Program-made: the position numbers and the translations under genes
Shown: piece by piece, positions 12,121 to 24,284 of the stretch
How the letters are laid out: every line of letters starts with the position of its first letter
How positions within the stretch are numbered: the first letter of the stretch is position 1
NCBI GenBank assembly: GCA_949825065.1
Contig: OX463862.1
Span: 15,371,592 to 15,435,591, forward strand
Reading direction: 5' to 3'
DNA: 64,000 nucleotides
DNA from: Odontocerum albicorne
Taxonomy: Eukaryota > Arthropoda > Insecta > Trichoptera > Odontoceridae
The notes under the pieces: model-generated
Told to the model about the DNA's origin: nothing
The model's database searches: none
Seen by the model: the letters and a program-made list of their open reading frames with translations, nothing else

Positions 12121-12240
12121 AAATAAAGTAGTGTTTAGTATCTTAATATGGAATTCCAAAAAATAAAGTAGTGTTTAGTATCTTAATATGGAATTTCAAA
12201 AAATAAAGTAGTGTTTAGTATCTTAATATGGAATTCCAAA
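12121..12240. repeat. Tandem repeat, 3 copies of a 40-bp unit
   Basis: Units at 12121, 12161 and 12201 begin aaataaagtagtgtttagta and end gaattccaaa. The middle copy has one change (gaatttc for gaattcc). Confidence 0.96.
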
Positions 12241-12504
12241 AAAGTTTAAGTCTAAACTTTTGATAAATTGATTTAGAATTATGGGTAAAATAAATCGGTA
12301 AATAAAAATGGCACACTTAAAAGAATACTATTGCAACTTTGTATACGGTAAAAGTCTGATAATTGGAAGAGCGATAATTCATAACTTGTAACATATTCGC
12401 CATTTTTTAGGTTCCATAATTGATATTTCGTAATAAATTCTATTGTTAATTCGAAAAAACACATATTTAGTGATTCGTAATGTTTCATCTAAAAGTATTG
12501 ATGA

Positions 12505-12870
12505 ATTCTTCTTCTTCTTCTTATTTTAGGCCTGTTGGCCTGTTATGCTCCTGCATCATTGTTCGCCTCTTGTGACGTCGACTGCCAGCTGTCTTTCCAT
12601 CTTTTGGGAGGTCGTCCTGGAGGTCTGCTTGCTTGGAGGATACTTTCCCTGGTCATTCTTACAGCTCTTGGTTCCGCCATTCTGGATACGTGTTCGTTCC
12701 AGAACCTTCTTCACTGTCGTCCCCATCTGACAATATCTTCAACTTCGCACGTCCTTCGGATTTCTGTGTTTCGTACTCTATCACGAAGGGTTTTGCCAGT
12801 GATACTCCTGAGTACCTTCATTTTGCTGGTTTGAAGGACATTTTTAGTTCTGACAGTGCCTTACAAAAGT
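12505..12870 (-). mobile_element. RTE-like LINE fragment (RT C-terminal region)
   Basis: On the minus strand broken frames read MKVLRSITGKTLRDRVRNTE, then EDIVRWGR, EHVSRMAEPRA and RPPGRPPKRWKDSW. This is the typical tail of LINE endonuclease/reverse-transcriptase proteins (R-N-x-x-I-R, W-x-x-H-x-x-R-M, GRPxxRW). There is no intact ORF. A related copy lies at 27295-27640. Confidence 0.75.
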
Positions 12871-13009
12871 AATGTCAAGAGTCATAGTCTACAATTAGCA
12901 TTTAGCATTCATGCTAAGCAAGTGTTTACTCTTTGGCCATTTTACATCTGAATTTATGTTTTTATATTGCTTATGTGATAGATGGCACTCTTGTTGGTGT
13001 CTCTCAACC

Positions 13010-13170
13010 TCCCTTATTTTCTGTTGAGCTAATTAAGAAGAGCTCTTAAGGTGATCATATAGAGAAACAGTGCTAGTATAACGCTAAGTGCTATAGGGAG
13101 TCAGCGCTAATCATTATAGGGAATCAGTGCTATACCGAATTATCGAAAAAAATCTGTAAAGTGGCATAAA
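13010..13170. repeat. Interspersed repeat fragment (family R-13k)
   Basis: Contains gttgagctaattaagaagag, ctcttaaggtgatc and gaaacagtgct. Similar stretches occur at 26640-26740 and 52675-52790. The family type is unknown; it may be the 3' part of a LINE or SINE. Confidence 0.5.
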
Positions 13171-13606
13171 AATGACGACTGCTTTTCAAGAAATAAGTTT
13201 GCTTTAAGATAATACAATTTTATATGTAATAAAATTCTTATTTTAAAATATGCTGAAAATTTCATAAAATTAAATATATTTCATTATCGGAAGCTTTAAA
13301 ATACTTTTTTTTTCATTTTGCTGAGAATAATTTTGTTTGCAAATAAGTAATACAGTACTATAGTACCCCCTTATCCACTTCAGTTGGAATTAAATGCCGC
13401 ATCTTCGGTCTTCTACTTGAGCATCACACACATTAATCTATGGTATGTCAATCTTGCAACATGGGCGGTGTGTCGCTATTCTTTTCCTTATCACATTCTG
13501 AATTACTGTTTGTTCTCTAATCCATTTATTTTATTTTTGGATTAGTCCCATCGGTCCATACATACTACATTCTATATTTATTTGAGTTGTTTGATGCTTC
13601 TATGCT

Positions 13607-13772
13607 TAAGTAGAGTATCTTACATATGTGTATACTGAGAGCTTTAAAGTAACAGAGCTATTTAAGTAGAGTATCTTACATATGTATATACTGAGAGCTC
13701 TTAAGTAACAAAGCTACTTATGTTAAGTAGAGTATCTTACATATGTATATTCTGAGAGCTCTAAAGTAACAT
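13607..13772. repeat. Tandem repeat, 3 diverged copies of a 56-61-bp unit
   Basis: Units start at 13607, 13663 and 13724 with taagtagagtatcttacata, followed by ctgagagct and aagtaaca. Copies differ by several substitutions and a small insertion. Confidence 0.93.
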
Positions 13773-14262
13773 CAATAACCATGTGTTGCATCTATATGCC
13801 ACTACAAGCAGCATACACTGATCGAAGACTTGAGAGCAATATGAATATAATTTTTGAAGATGTATTTCCTCTCTCCAAATGAACTTTATGCTAGCTTGGT
13901 TCTTCTATATATTTTGTCTGCTATGTCACTTACATACAGGTGAATACCTTGTCTTAAGTATGTCTAGTTTTCAACCAATTCAAGTTGTCCATCATCCATT
14001 TCAATTGAATACAACTCTTTTAGCATTTGCCAGATCTTGAAGATAACTCTGGAGCTCATTGACTTCGGAAGAGAATATAATAATATTGTCTTCAAATTTT
14101 AGGTGGTTAAGAAAAAATCCATTAATGCTCATTCCTTTTTCTTTCCAATGAAAATTTTTAAACATACCTTCAGTTTACAGTTTATAAGAAATTATGTCAT
14201 TCGGGCGAACATCTTTTGTAAGTGAGGAATTTGACTGTTTAATTTGTAGTTCTATTCTCCTT

Positions 14263-14338
14263 ATTGTATCATTATATGTTATCGATGAAGGCAATGTATT
14301 ATTGTATCATTATATGTTATCGATGAAGGCAATGTATT
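14263..14338. repeat. Tandem duplication, 2 copies of a 38-bp unit
   Basis: Two identical units, attgtatcattatatgttat then cgatgaaggcaatgtatt, at 14263 and 14301. Confidence 0.95.
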
Positions 14339-14339
14339 A

Positions 14340-15004
14340 TTGCTTTAAATGCCCATCTTGTATGCAATATATATACTCCTCTTATATGTAATTACTTATT
14401 TTCAGAGCTGACCCAAGATATTTTAACACTTGGGGCACCCATTCGTAAACGCGCACTTACAATAAGGCAATATATTTTTTTCATAACACTCTCGAAAACG
14501 GGTAAAATTGCTATGTTTACCTTTAATTTAAAATGAACAAATTTACTTATAATCACTGCCCACTTCGGTCTTAAGAAAAAGTGAAAAAATTGGAATTGAA
14601 AAAATTCCAATTTTTTAAGAATAGTATAGTTACTTTAACTCACAATATTAATCAACAGTTGGAAATTTTTATATTAAACAAATATATGTATAGTTACTTT
14701 TCGAGCTTTGAGGACAGCGAAATCATCAATAATTTTATTAAAATTGATTGTATTCAAAATTCAATGTAGAGAATAGTTATATTATAATCTTGAATTTATT
14801 ATCATTTCTTTCACATGATGCTATGGTCACGTGCTCTTACAAATATACGGAGTGCAATATCAACATTGGAGATTATTTATTTTACCTTATTAAATTTTTG
14901 TTGGCTGGTTTTGGCGCCCTTCAAACGTCGCGCATAAGGCCAATGCCCGAGTTGCTACACCCTCATCCCGGGTCTTCTAATTTCCTATCTTCACATATCA
15001 CATA
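14340..15004. other. No gene recognised
   Basis: Contains the palindromic stretch gaattgaaaaaattccaat near 14592-14610 and AT-rich frames up to 85 codons with no family resemblance. Confidence 0.45.
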
Positions 15005-15330
15005 ATAACACCGTGTTCCTCTTGGGGTAGGCAGAGATAACGGATCTCCAAACTTTTCTATCCAGGCACGTAACTTTCGCCTCCTCCACATTCATACGTT
15101 TCGTCAGGTGCTATTTTATACTATTCATACTTCTCACTTTACCTTTTTTTCAAAATCTGGTCCATTTGATCCAGCCTCGGTCTACCTTTTCCACGCACAT
15201 CTTGCACTTCTAACTTGTATACTCACTTAGTCATTCTTTGGTAATTTATTCTCTCCACATGTCCAAAATTTCTTATAGCTCCTTTCTTCATTTTACTTAT
15301 AACATCTATTATATCCATGCGTTCATTTCT
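15005..15330 (-). mobile_element. RTE-like LINE 3' fragment (inverted)
   Basis: Reading the minus strand from the right gives the same tail as elsewhere: a cDNA end near caccgtgttcctcttggggt (complement of the ...acgtgatgg end), the complement of tctatccaggcacg, and agcctcggtctacctttt (complement of a Gly-Arg-Pro segment). Frame-broken. Confidence 0.55.
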
Positions 15331-15889
15331 TTACACCGAACAATAGTTTTATTTAGTAATAAAATTTGTTATTATTCTAATATAGTCTTAGTTTAATTAG
15401 TTTTCCATTAATGAAAAATGGATAGCCAAATGGTACTGGATAAATTACCTCTTCTAATTTATAAATAGTTCCTTTTGCATTATATTGTGAGTATACTACA
15501 TCTTGGAGCTTCACAATAATAACCTAATTATCGAAAAAAAATACGTACAGCTAACCTCACAAACTAAATCTCAAATACTATTAAAAATCCTTTTGAAGTT
15601 CTATCATACTACGGGTATGTTACGATTAATACAAAGTCGACCCGAAAGTTAAACGCTGTATGACTGCAGTTAAGTAAGAATCCATTCCAACTAATTTGGT
15701 TCAAGTAATATTAATTTAAAATGTAAATGAATCAAGTACAATATTGCTTTCGACTGAGTAGGCACCGAACATATTTTAGTACTTTTCTGGGTTTTCCAAT
15801 ATTTGAATACGGACAACATTTAAGAAAATGTTTCGAAAAAGTTTCCAAAACTTACCGCTAGATTGGTACACTAACGCAATTCTGAATTA
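15331..15889. other. No gene recognised
   Basis: AT-rich. It contains gtatgactgcagttaagtaa (15658), related to the right end of the 6160 MITE, so a partial copy of that family may be here. Confidence 0.4.
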
Positions 15890-15899
15890 TATGAAAATA

Positions 15900-16241
15900 C
15901 ATGCACATCGAATCAAGATGGCCGCCGAATTATGTCGATGCGGATCGGGGAAAGTGAATAACGTTTGAAAAATCTGTCAAAATTACCGAACTTTCCGGAC
16001 ATATTGTGATGTATAATTTACAAAATATCAATCCTCGTTTTATTCCCTATCTATTCGTGTGCATGTGAATGTGAAAAGAGTGTTAAAAGTGTGAAATATT
16101 GTGTGATTTGTATAAGACAACTTACGGAATGGCATTTGCCAGGTCTAATCTAAGATAAGAAATTTGTGCTTAATGGAGTGATATATTTCAAGTTTTCAAG
16201 CAAAATGCAGTTCATCGTATGATATTACCTTTATAGACGTA
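15900..16241 (+). promoter_or_regulatory. Possible promoter / non-coding first exon
   Basis: The stretch is richer in CG dinucleotides than its surroundings and contains aagatggccgccgaatt (15916-15932). It ends in a strong donor-like site, atagacgtaagtatt, near 16241. There is no convincing coding frame: the ATG in ggaatggcatttgccagg stops after a few codons. It could be the untranslated first exon of a gene further right, or part of an old element. This is inference only. Confidence 0.22.
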
Positions 16242-16249
16242 AGTATTTT

Positions 16250-17790
16250 TCATTCTATGACTTTTAATACGCTGTGTAATCGGCCAAGATAGAAGACATT
16301 ATGTTGAAATTTCGTCACTGTTTAAAATGCTAACCCATTTACGTACAATCTGTTTTTACAATTCGCCCAATTGATAAAACACATCGCCAGCTTGCTATGT
16401 AAATCATTAAATATGTCGTAGATATTTTGTATTCGAATATATGTAATGGTGCCTTGCTTAAATAAACAATGTCGCCTTACATTTTCAATAGATATCGGTC
16501 GGTTGCGATTTCAACAGAGCTCTTATTGATAAATTAGAGAACTAGATAGCTCTTTTTGATTATGGGTCGTTCTTTTGTTTGCAATATTCTGTATGAATGG
16601 CTGATATCGTGAAGAAACGACCGTTTTACATAAGTCTAGGATTATTTTTCTTGTCACGATCGAGTATCGAACCCTAAACCCCAAAATGAAAGACAAGCAT
16701 TGTTCCACAAAGTTATTTATGGTGTATTTGTTTTAGATACATACCTTTAAATGCCTTTTCAAATCCTCAAAGGTCCGGATACAATTCTGATCAAAAGCCG
16801 GTAGTAAAATTTTCGGGGTTGTATTTTTCATACGTCAATGAGGTCTCTTAACTTTGGGATAAAATAATATCGACGTTGATACCTCCTAGGCCCATATACA
16901 TCATGTTTAAGTGGTTGGCATAGAATTTCTGGGAATTTTAAAGTCTCGAGTTCGTTTGACAGATTAAACGTCTTTTATAGGTTCGCAGGCGCCAGCAAAT
17001 GTCGCTAATGTAATTTTTTTACGATTTTCGGCTACAGATTGTAACTTAAATTTTTGCGTATTCCGCAACATGAGCTGTTTTGGAAAACTCGTCAGAGTAG
17101 CAAGTAATCCGGTGCTAAATGTCAAACGACTCCAAGTCGTGTGAAAAAACCTCTTCTTGAATGTAGGTCGTTCTTTTGTAAATACATTTTCTAAAAATAG
17201 CTTCTAAAAGCTTAAATGTGAAGAAAAATAGCCTGGAATAAATATCAAGAGGCATGAAAACATGACCCAAGTCTATCGGATAGAGCTATCGTTAGTTTCA
17301 AATGAGTTAAGTAATATTTTTCGATCGTCTTCGGACGAAATTTGGTGAAGGGATTTTGAAAAGGAAATGTCAGCAGTTCCGGTTGAATAAAATATATTAT
17401 ATATTAATGCTGCCCGAGTCGGTCATAAGTCCAGGGACTCTTGGTTCCACGTTAATTTATTTTGAATGTCATTGTACGATGATCGAGTTTTGAGCGAATC
17501 AATGGTCAAATCAAATCGGTAGCTAAATATTGTATCTGTTAAAAACATATTGATTAAAAATATAGTAAAATATATTAAAAACCTAAAGTTTAGGTGAATG
17601 CACATTTTCTATAAAATTTATAGACCTTTCATTTTTATGTAAACATTAGAGATTGCACCTTTGAATAGAAGACGACTTCGTCCTTTCACTTGGTTATAGA
17701 GGTCAAAAATGTGTTTGTTCAGTGTCTAGATCTATTCATCTCCGTTTCAAAATCTTCTAGCACTTAAATACTTTTTATATGTACATACAT
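16250..17790. other. No gene or clear element recognised
   Basis: The phrase gtcgttcttttgt occurs twice (about 16566 and 17166), the only internal repetition noticed. No open frame of interest. Confidence 0.45.
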
Positions 17791-17794
17791 TTCA

Positions 17795-18380
17795 TCACGC
17801 CGTGCCCCTCGCGGGGTTGGCAGAAATAATAAATCTTTAAAATTTTCTTTCCATGCACACAATTTTCTCCTCCTCCACATTAATACATCTGGTCATGCAT
17901 AATCTTCTATTATTCACACTTCTCAGTTTACATTTGAACAAAATCTGCTCCACTCGGTCCAGCCTCGTTTTTCTTGGTCCAACTCTTCAACAAACACCTT
18001 AAACTTCAGTCTTGTATATTTGCTTTGGAATTCATTATCTCCACGTGTCCTCTCCACGTTATCATTTGAATACTTTTTGCGACTTTGTAACTTGCTTTAT
18101 TTACTTTTGTCTGGTTGGTTGGAAGAGATTGCCGCCCGGCAATAAGCTCGCCAGATTGTGTTTGCAATGAAGTATTAAAATAGATAAACAAATCTCCAAA
18201 CCATCTTCGAGCTCCTTTTCCTTCATCTTACTTAAAACATCCATTTTAATCATGCATTCATTTCTGATGCCTCCATTTCGCCTTCTTTCATACATTGATC
18301 AACTACAAATTCTTAGTGTACGCATCTCCATAGCATTAATATTACTTTTATCCGTTCTTCTGGCAATCCAAGGTGCACTT
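17795..18380 (-). mobile_element. RTE-like LINE 3' fragment interrupted by a SINE
   Basis: Minus-strand LINE tail resembling the 15005 and 39850 copies. It starts at the catcacgccgtgcccctcgc end and passes through a tccagcctcg block. It is interrupted at about 18087-18190 by a SINE body and resumes with cttacttaaaacatccattt and gcattcatttctgatgcctc. The order shows the SINE inserted later. Confidence 0.55.
18100..18190 (+). mobile_element. tRNA-SINE body fragment
   Basis: Carries ctggttggttggaagagatt then gcaataagctcgccag, the conserved 3' body of the tRNA-derived SINE family also seen at 30360, 51590 and 51860. The tRNA head is missing. Confidence 0.6.
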
Positions 18381-19410
18381 CCATACGTCAAGCTGGACAC
18401 CAACATACTATTATGGATTGTCACTTTTGCTACTTTTGATATAGCGCGGTTTTTATATATTGATTACATAAAGTGCTCCATTTACCTTAATTAATAGTAA
18501 TTAATCTTTGATACTTTGCTTCACTGTTATAAAACTATTAATTATTGAGTCAATTACCGTCAGAATCGAAGAATATTAATTACGAACTGTGTATTATAAT
18601 TCATTGATGGAGCTCTGCACAACTATTGGTTATAAGTGCGCAGCAATTTGTCAATTAGTTCATATGAACTGTCCCTCGTGATGAAGCATGATTGTCAGCT
18701 ATCCTGTGGATGGGAGACGCCTGTGTGTATTCAACGCTAGTGCGAGCTGTTGCACTTCAGCAAGCGTACACTCTTAACAGCTCAAACTCAAAGTTTTCAA
18801 TAGCGAGGTGATCAAACTTCTAAGGCGATAATAAAGTTTAATTTGCTGCATCCTTTCGTTAAGCAGGGTTTTTTATAGTGCTATTTATTATATTATTTAA
18901 TACCGTTATATGAATGAATGATAATAAGCATATAAGCTATAGGAAATCATGAATTCAGATGCTAAATGGCCCAAGAGTAAAATCATATTATCACAATGAA
19001 ACGATCTATTAAAAGGAAAAAAAAACGATCACAATATTGTAGAAATCAATAATATAACAAAAAAGACACCGTTATGACCATGACCAATGTGTTCTTTGTA
19101 CTATTAAGGGAAGTACAATGATTAATCATAGAAAATGACGTAATACTACTTTGTACGACCACTACATATGTTTTTGAAAATATACATATGGCAAGCTTGT
19201 AATCGTCAATTCATAATATTCTGATAAAATAAACGGAAAGAATAAATTATGAAAGATTAACGCGAAAGTGTATTATAGAAGATACGAGTAGTTTGTGTAA
19301 GCCTAGAAAAACGTGGTATGGCCAATTAATTATGAAAGAAAGAAAAGTAAAAAGTCTTGAATATTGTATATTATGTACGAAAACGATATATACTCGTATA
19401 TAGAATAGAC
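18381..19410. other. No gene recognised
   Basis: AT-rich with a more GC-balanced stretch at 18640-18800. No supported ORF, RNA gene or mobile element. Confidence 0.45.
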
Positions 19411-19555
19411 GTAATTTGTTTAGTCAAACACTGTTTATGCCACTTTATATAACGGTATAACCCTGCCGGTTTCAAGCTTTTTCACCTCGTCATCAGGGGG
19501 TCACAAACAATTATTATATAAAGTGGAATAAACAGTGTTTAATTAAACAAATTAC
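19411..19555. mobile_element. Palindromic repeat element, copy 1
   Basis: A 42-bp left arm (19411-19452) and a right arm (19514-19555) are complementary with about three mismatches. Both contain aaacactgttta. The asymmetric centre reads aacggtataaccctgccggt, ttcaagctttttcacctcgt, catcaggggg. The same arms and centre recur at 54770-54935, so this is a mobile family. The centre resembles the recurrent arthropod motif accggttt...tcatcagg, often linked to Penelope-like retroelements (inference). Confidence 0.75.
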
Positions 19556-20889
19556 AAAGTTTTTAAACCTCCACAATGTTAATGTCTTAAATATAAATAA
19601 TACATTTTAAGAGTCGTTATGAAGAGTTTTTCCTTAAGGATTAATAATAATTAAATAAAAAAAACATTTCTACGATATTGAATTCATCCTTATTACGAAA
19701 CTTTCTATTTAATATTTTTCAAGAACCATTTTAAATATTATCTGTTTCCAATCTCCAAAAATATTCTTGTAGGCTCTTAAAAATTATAGATTGAATTTTT
19801 AAAATAAAAATACTAAAATAAAGGAGTATTTTTTTATAAGCCACTGTTATTTTTAAACCTTTTTGTTTTGAGTTTAAATTACAATTAATAAACACAGACT
19901 TATTGGTTAATTATCCGATTTCTGAGTCAGTGACTAAAATAGTAACTGAACAAAAACAAAAATAAAGAACAAACACGTTAATTGCTTTTAGATTACAAAT
20001 AATCGAAATATTTCACGAACAGTTAATTCCCGTTATTTACGATATGACGACCAGTTCCTGGAATATAAATTATTTAAATCATCTATAGTCAATCATCTCT
20101 AAAATTGAATACACAATTGTCCCTTTTTTTTAGTAAATTTCCGTTATTTTAATTTAAAAAATCTCAATGTCAATGTTTATTTTTGAATTTCCTCCATAAA
20201 TATTTTCAACATAAAGTCTCGTACAATAAAACGAGTAACGATAAAATATAATTATCTAGTTCTCCAAAAAGACTTGTTCTTTGTTTGATCCGTAGTGCGT
20301 TTTTTATTGTTGTTTTACGATGTTCGTTCTGCGTTATTTAAACAGTTTTTATGTTATTTTGTCGATAAAAAATGATGCGGGTCCGTTTATAATGCGCGCG
20401 GAACCTTTGCGGAAAATATCGTCCATCTATCATTTTTGACATTTGAACTTTTTGACGCGAAAGAAATCGATCCAGTCAGTCTATTGGCTGTCCGGAGGCC
20501 CAATTTTTGTTCTCTTTCTTTCTAATAATAATATTAATAGATAACTTATATACTGATGTTGTTTTAAAATAAAATAACATCGTATGATGTCTTAAAGTAA
20601 GATAAAAATGGGATTTCAATAGTTCAGCGTTTTGTTGACACGGTCCCATGATCTCAAATTTTTAATATTTAAAGCTGAAAATATTGAAATTAATATTTTA
20701 GTGGTATAAATAGTGGTATGTATGACATTTCATCACCACCATCATTTTAGCGGTATGACATTTCATCACCACTAAGGTGTATAGTTGATTCATTATAGTA
20801 TTGAAGATCCGATCGCAACCATCATCATCATTGTCTTCTTATATCAGCTTCGCTAGCAAAATTTTCCACATATCTCGAACTATGGCCAA
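19556..20889. other. No gene recognised; short repeats
   Basis: Contains the direct repeat gtatgacatttcatcaccac (about 20717 and 20754). A CG-containing stretch at 20380-20500 could be regulatory, but no transcript structure is visible. Confidence 0.4.
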
Positions 20890-21028
20890 TTGAATGGTTG
20901 AAGTAAAATACGCACTAAGTACCAAAAAAAAAACTAAGTATGCAGTTTCATTCTATGTGACATATAGAACGAAACTGCATACTTAGTTTTTTTTGGTACT
21001 TAGTGCCTATTTTACTTCAACCATTCAA
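20890..21028. repeat. Near-perfect 139-bp palindrome
   Basis: The left arm starts ttgaatggttgaagtaaaat, runs through gcactaagtacc and an A-run, then aagtatgcagtttc. The right arm is its complement with a few mismatches, ending cttcaaccattcaac. The turn near 20955-20965 has almost no loop. No coding content. Confidence 0.9.
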
Positions 21029-21469
21029 CTATTTGCCTTAACACATTGACTGCTGAATAATTTATTTTATAATTACTGTGCTGTTAAACGATTAAAAGAA
21101 GCAAGTACGAGTAGAATTCTTTACCATGCAACCCTTACAAACGCTATTGGGAATAAACGACGATAAGCATTTTTGAACACCTTGCAAAAGTTTATATGAA
21201 CACCTATAGGCGTTTTTAACACTGAACGTGTCAACTTATTTCAGTCGCAGCTTTTCCTCGCATATAACCGTTCAACCTGCTTCTTGTAACCCTGGGGTAA
21301 CTTACTGGTCTTCCTGAGTGGCTTGTATTTAAGTTTCAATGGCGGGGGGATTAAATCTACTGCTGCCTTTCGTCGGATAGATTTATATAGCACCAATTAT
21401 TGCTGTATATCGCTCTTAAAATGCATTCAGATAAGCTATAGTTAATCATACATTCTGATGAAATAAGGC

Positions 21470-21690
21470 ACGATCGTCATGGAACGTTTATTTTTTAGTC
21501 ATCGTAACTCTTCCTACGTCATGGAACGTTTATTTTTTAGTCATCGTAACTCTTCCTACCGTCCAGAAGGATGTTAAACAAGCCTTAAATGAAAACCAGG
21601 CTGATTTTTTTTAAATGGGTTCCAACAGGAATCGAATCCGTTACGTTTGGAGAGAGGCTGAGCCAAGGAGGTCGTCACGGAGAGCGATAC
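21470..21690 (-). mobile_element. tRNA-derived SINE, with a duplicated 42-bp tail
   Basis: On the minus strand the Pol III B-box-like ggattcgattcctgttggaa is followed by a T-rich joint and the family body (catttaaggcttgtttaaca then tccttctgg). The tail contains two tandem 42-bp units (21476-21517 and 21518-21559; plus-strand gtcatggaacgtttattttt...). Confidence 0.65.
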
Positions 21691-22889
21691 TTGACTCTTA
21701 TATTCGGTTAAGAACTAGAATTCGGACGCAAATAAAAAAATGGGTGGAAGTTCAAGTATAGCCTTTATTTTGTTTGCAAAAATGCATTTAGGTCGCTGAA
21801 AAACTCTTGCGGATGCGTGCCAAAGCTAAATAAACAAAAATATTTCAAATTCAACGTTACGAACAAAAAATAATAGTAAAAACCACACTGCATAAAAAAA
21901 CCACTTACATCTGCCAGCTGAGGTAGGCTTGTGCAGTCGTTGCCAACTAAATGAACTTCGCAGTCATTTATTAACTATAATTTATAGCACATTACAGTCT
22001 ATTGCACCCATTTTGTACTGGACTGGTAGTGTATGTAATGTACATTTGATATATTAGTTCTATGGTGATAGAAATATGGTACATTTGTGAACACTAAATA
22101 TATAGTATACATGTCCTCAGTAAGATACAGGCAAAAACCTAATAATCTCATGGAAATTTATCCAACTACCCTCGTACACACACACACTTCACCACACCTA
22201 AAGTCCTAATGTGTTACAAACATATCGGAAGTTATACAAAGGCTTTTTGTAGTTCGTCTTCCTTGGTCAATTATATTGGGTTTGAACCCCTAGTTCAAAA
22301 TCACTTGAGGAGAGTTTTTGTGGTCAATTATAAGAGATTACCATATGTTTGTACAAAGAGTAATACAATTTATGTGGAATGGCCCTTAAGGGGAAAGTCA
22401 AAAAGGGGTTGTAATTGAAATCGGACGGAAGAGTAAATGGGCGTAAGACTGCAGTATTGCTGTAAACTATTCGATTGTATTATTTAAAGAATGTGTTGTC
22501 TTGTCACGATTTGTGGTTTTCCAACCATTTTGCAATTGTATAACTGGCCAGTGTTAACTGCCAATCGGAAACGTTAACTACGAGTCGTGACCGCGGGCCC
22601 ATACCCGGGTGGATTAAGTGCTTCGATGACATTTCGTATTCAATTTAGTCATGTCTTGTAAACTGGATTTATTGGGTTTTATTGTTATTTATTTATGTTT
22701 TATTATTTGTTCTGTCTAGGGTAATTATTGTTATTAATAATAATATGTTGATAACAACCAGTATTGCCAGATACTGTAAAACACATGCTTGAATTGAATG
22801 TCGTGGCGTAATTGTCGGTAGCAATTTGATTTGTGTGATATGGACTGCAGAACTACCACCATCACGACGAAAATGCGCCTAATTAAGTA
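21691..22889. other. No gene recognised
   Basis: Includes a short CA run (about 22177) and a frame of 69 codons at 22209-22418 with no family features. The tract ccgcgggcccatacccggg near 22592 is GC-rich and isolated. Confidence 0.4.
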
Positions 22890-23285
22890 CCTCGTCTTTG
22901 CAATATTCATGTATGGCGCGCAGACTTGAACTTAGAGAGCAAGCGAGAGACGTAGAATAGATGCATTTGAAATTTAGTGCTGGAGAAAGATATTTCGAAT
23001 TCCATGGACAGCAAGGTGAACTAACGCTTCCTCCGATTCTTTAGGCACATTGCTCGTGGCTAAGGAGACAGTTTGGAGAGGTTTGTGGTTACTGGAGGCG
23101 TGGAAGGACGACGCACAAGAGGAACAATCCCAATGCGTTGTACTGACCAAGTGAGAGACGCAACTGGAATATCCTTGACAACTGCCCTTCGAGCCGCGGA
23201 GTGCAGGGATGGATGGAGAGGAGTCGTCGGAGGCTATCATGGTAGTCACGATGCTCAGTCATGAGCTATAATACAGGATGGATGG
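22890..23285 (+). mobile_element. LINE (endonuclease/RT) C-terminal fragment
   Basis: Broken frames read RRIDAFEIWCWRKIFRIPWT and ARRTNASILR, then DQVRDAT and gatggatggagaggagtcgt. These match the familiar end of insect LINE polyproteins (FExWCxRRxLRIPW, RTN, HD.Q). Copies on the other strand occur at 25340, 25920 and 56545. Confidence 0.75.
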
Positions 23286-23569
23286 ATGTATATTTATTGT
23301 CTTCAGCTGATATTTTCAACGAGATAGTGAGCGCAATAAGGCGAAGTTAACGCTTTTCTCACATGGAGGGAATTGTGTTTTTTTTTATTTAAAGTTTTTT
23401 AATAATAGCTATTATAAAATGACAATTTATATAGCGCCGTTTAGGGAGCTAGCTCTGGTCTCGATCTAACTATTATTGACAGATCAAAAATATTACAAAA
23501 TACATGTTTATAAGTTGATTGTAAGGATAGGAAGGTAGTGGTTATTTTCCTCTTAAGTTGACGTCAGGC

Positions 23570-23850
23570 ATCTAGTGGGCGACCCGACGGTGAAGTTGCA
23601 TGGGTTTTCCATGCCTCAGAAGGAGTGGCGCATTCTTAATAGGATCAGATGCGGACTGCACATCATATGCATAAGTGGGACCTATCAGAGTCGCCTTTCT
23701 GTAGTGCGCCGAGATCCAGACTATGGAACACAACGTATACAGCTGTTAACTTTTACGTGTTTTCTGGAGGCGTTTATACCTACATTTAACACCGGACACT
23801 GTGTCCTGATTGGGGATGAAACAACACGTTTGAGGGTCAAACGCAGAAGA
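23570..23850 (+). mobile_element. LINE C-terminal fragment (EWxxLNRIRCG type)
   Basis: Frame 23575-23865 reads MPQKEWRILNRIRCGLHIIC then GTYQSRLSVV. Jockey-group LINEs end with a similar WxxLNRxRxGxGR...HKWG..DS..C.CG domain. The Cys residues are mostly lost. A related minus copy is at 26780-26990. Confidence 0.55.
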
Positions 23851-24049
23851 AGAATAATGACTTGACGTGGGGGTATTTGTGATGAGTTGTGTATAAATTC
23901 CCATTGACTGTTCCATAACATTGACTCATTAATAATTTCTTTTAAAATAACGGTGGTGTTAAAAAAAATCCACATTTAAAATTCTTTATATATTAAAAAA
24001 TTGAGAGGTATAATTGTATAATATACCTTTTATATAATATACAAACCCT

Positions 24050-24185
24050 TTATACTCAAAACACCATCCTTAAGTTCACATTCATCTTTAATCACTTCAT
24101 TCCGTATTCTGTCATACACTGTCATCCCATGTATTCTTCTAAGTGCACGCGTTTCTACAGCATTTATTCTACTCTTTTCGGTATT
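24050..24185 (-). mobile_element. RTE-like LINE fragment
   Basis: Carries accatccttaagttcacatt, catctttaatcacttcattc and aagtgcacgcgtttctacag, matching the minus-strand segment at 40150-40250. Short and frame-broken. Confidence 0.5.
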
Positions 24186-24284
24186 TTTTCCACGTTTTAC
24201 AATTATACATCAAATATGCTAAATGGTAGATTCTGTATATCTTGGTTCAAAAGCCTGCCTGAGAGGTTTGCGTTTAATTCAACT

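Noticed and set aside
19411..19555. Confident hammerhead ribozyme call
   Set aside because: CTGANGA and GAAAC-like boxes exist in both copies, but the stem between them is closed by C-U or U-U, so it was left as a hypothesis.
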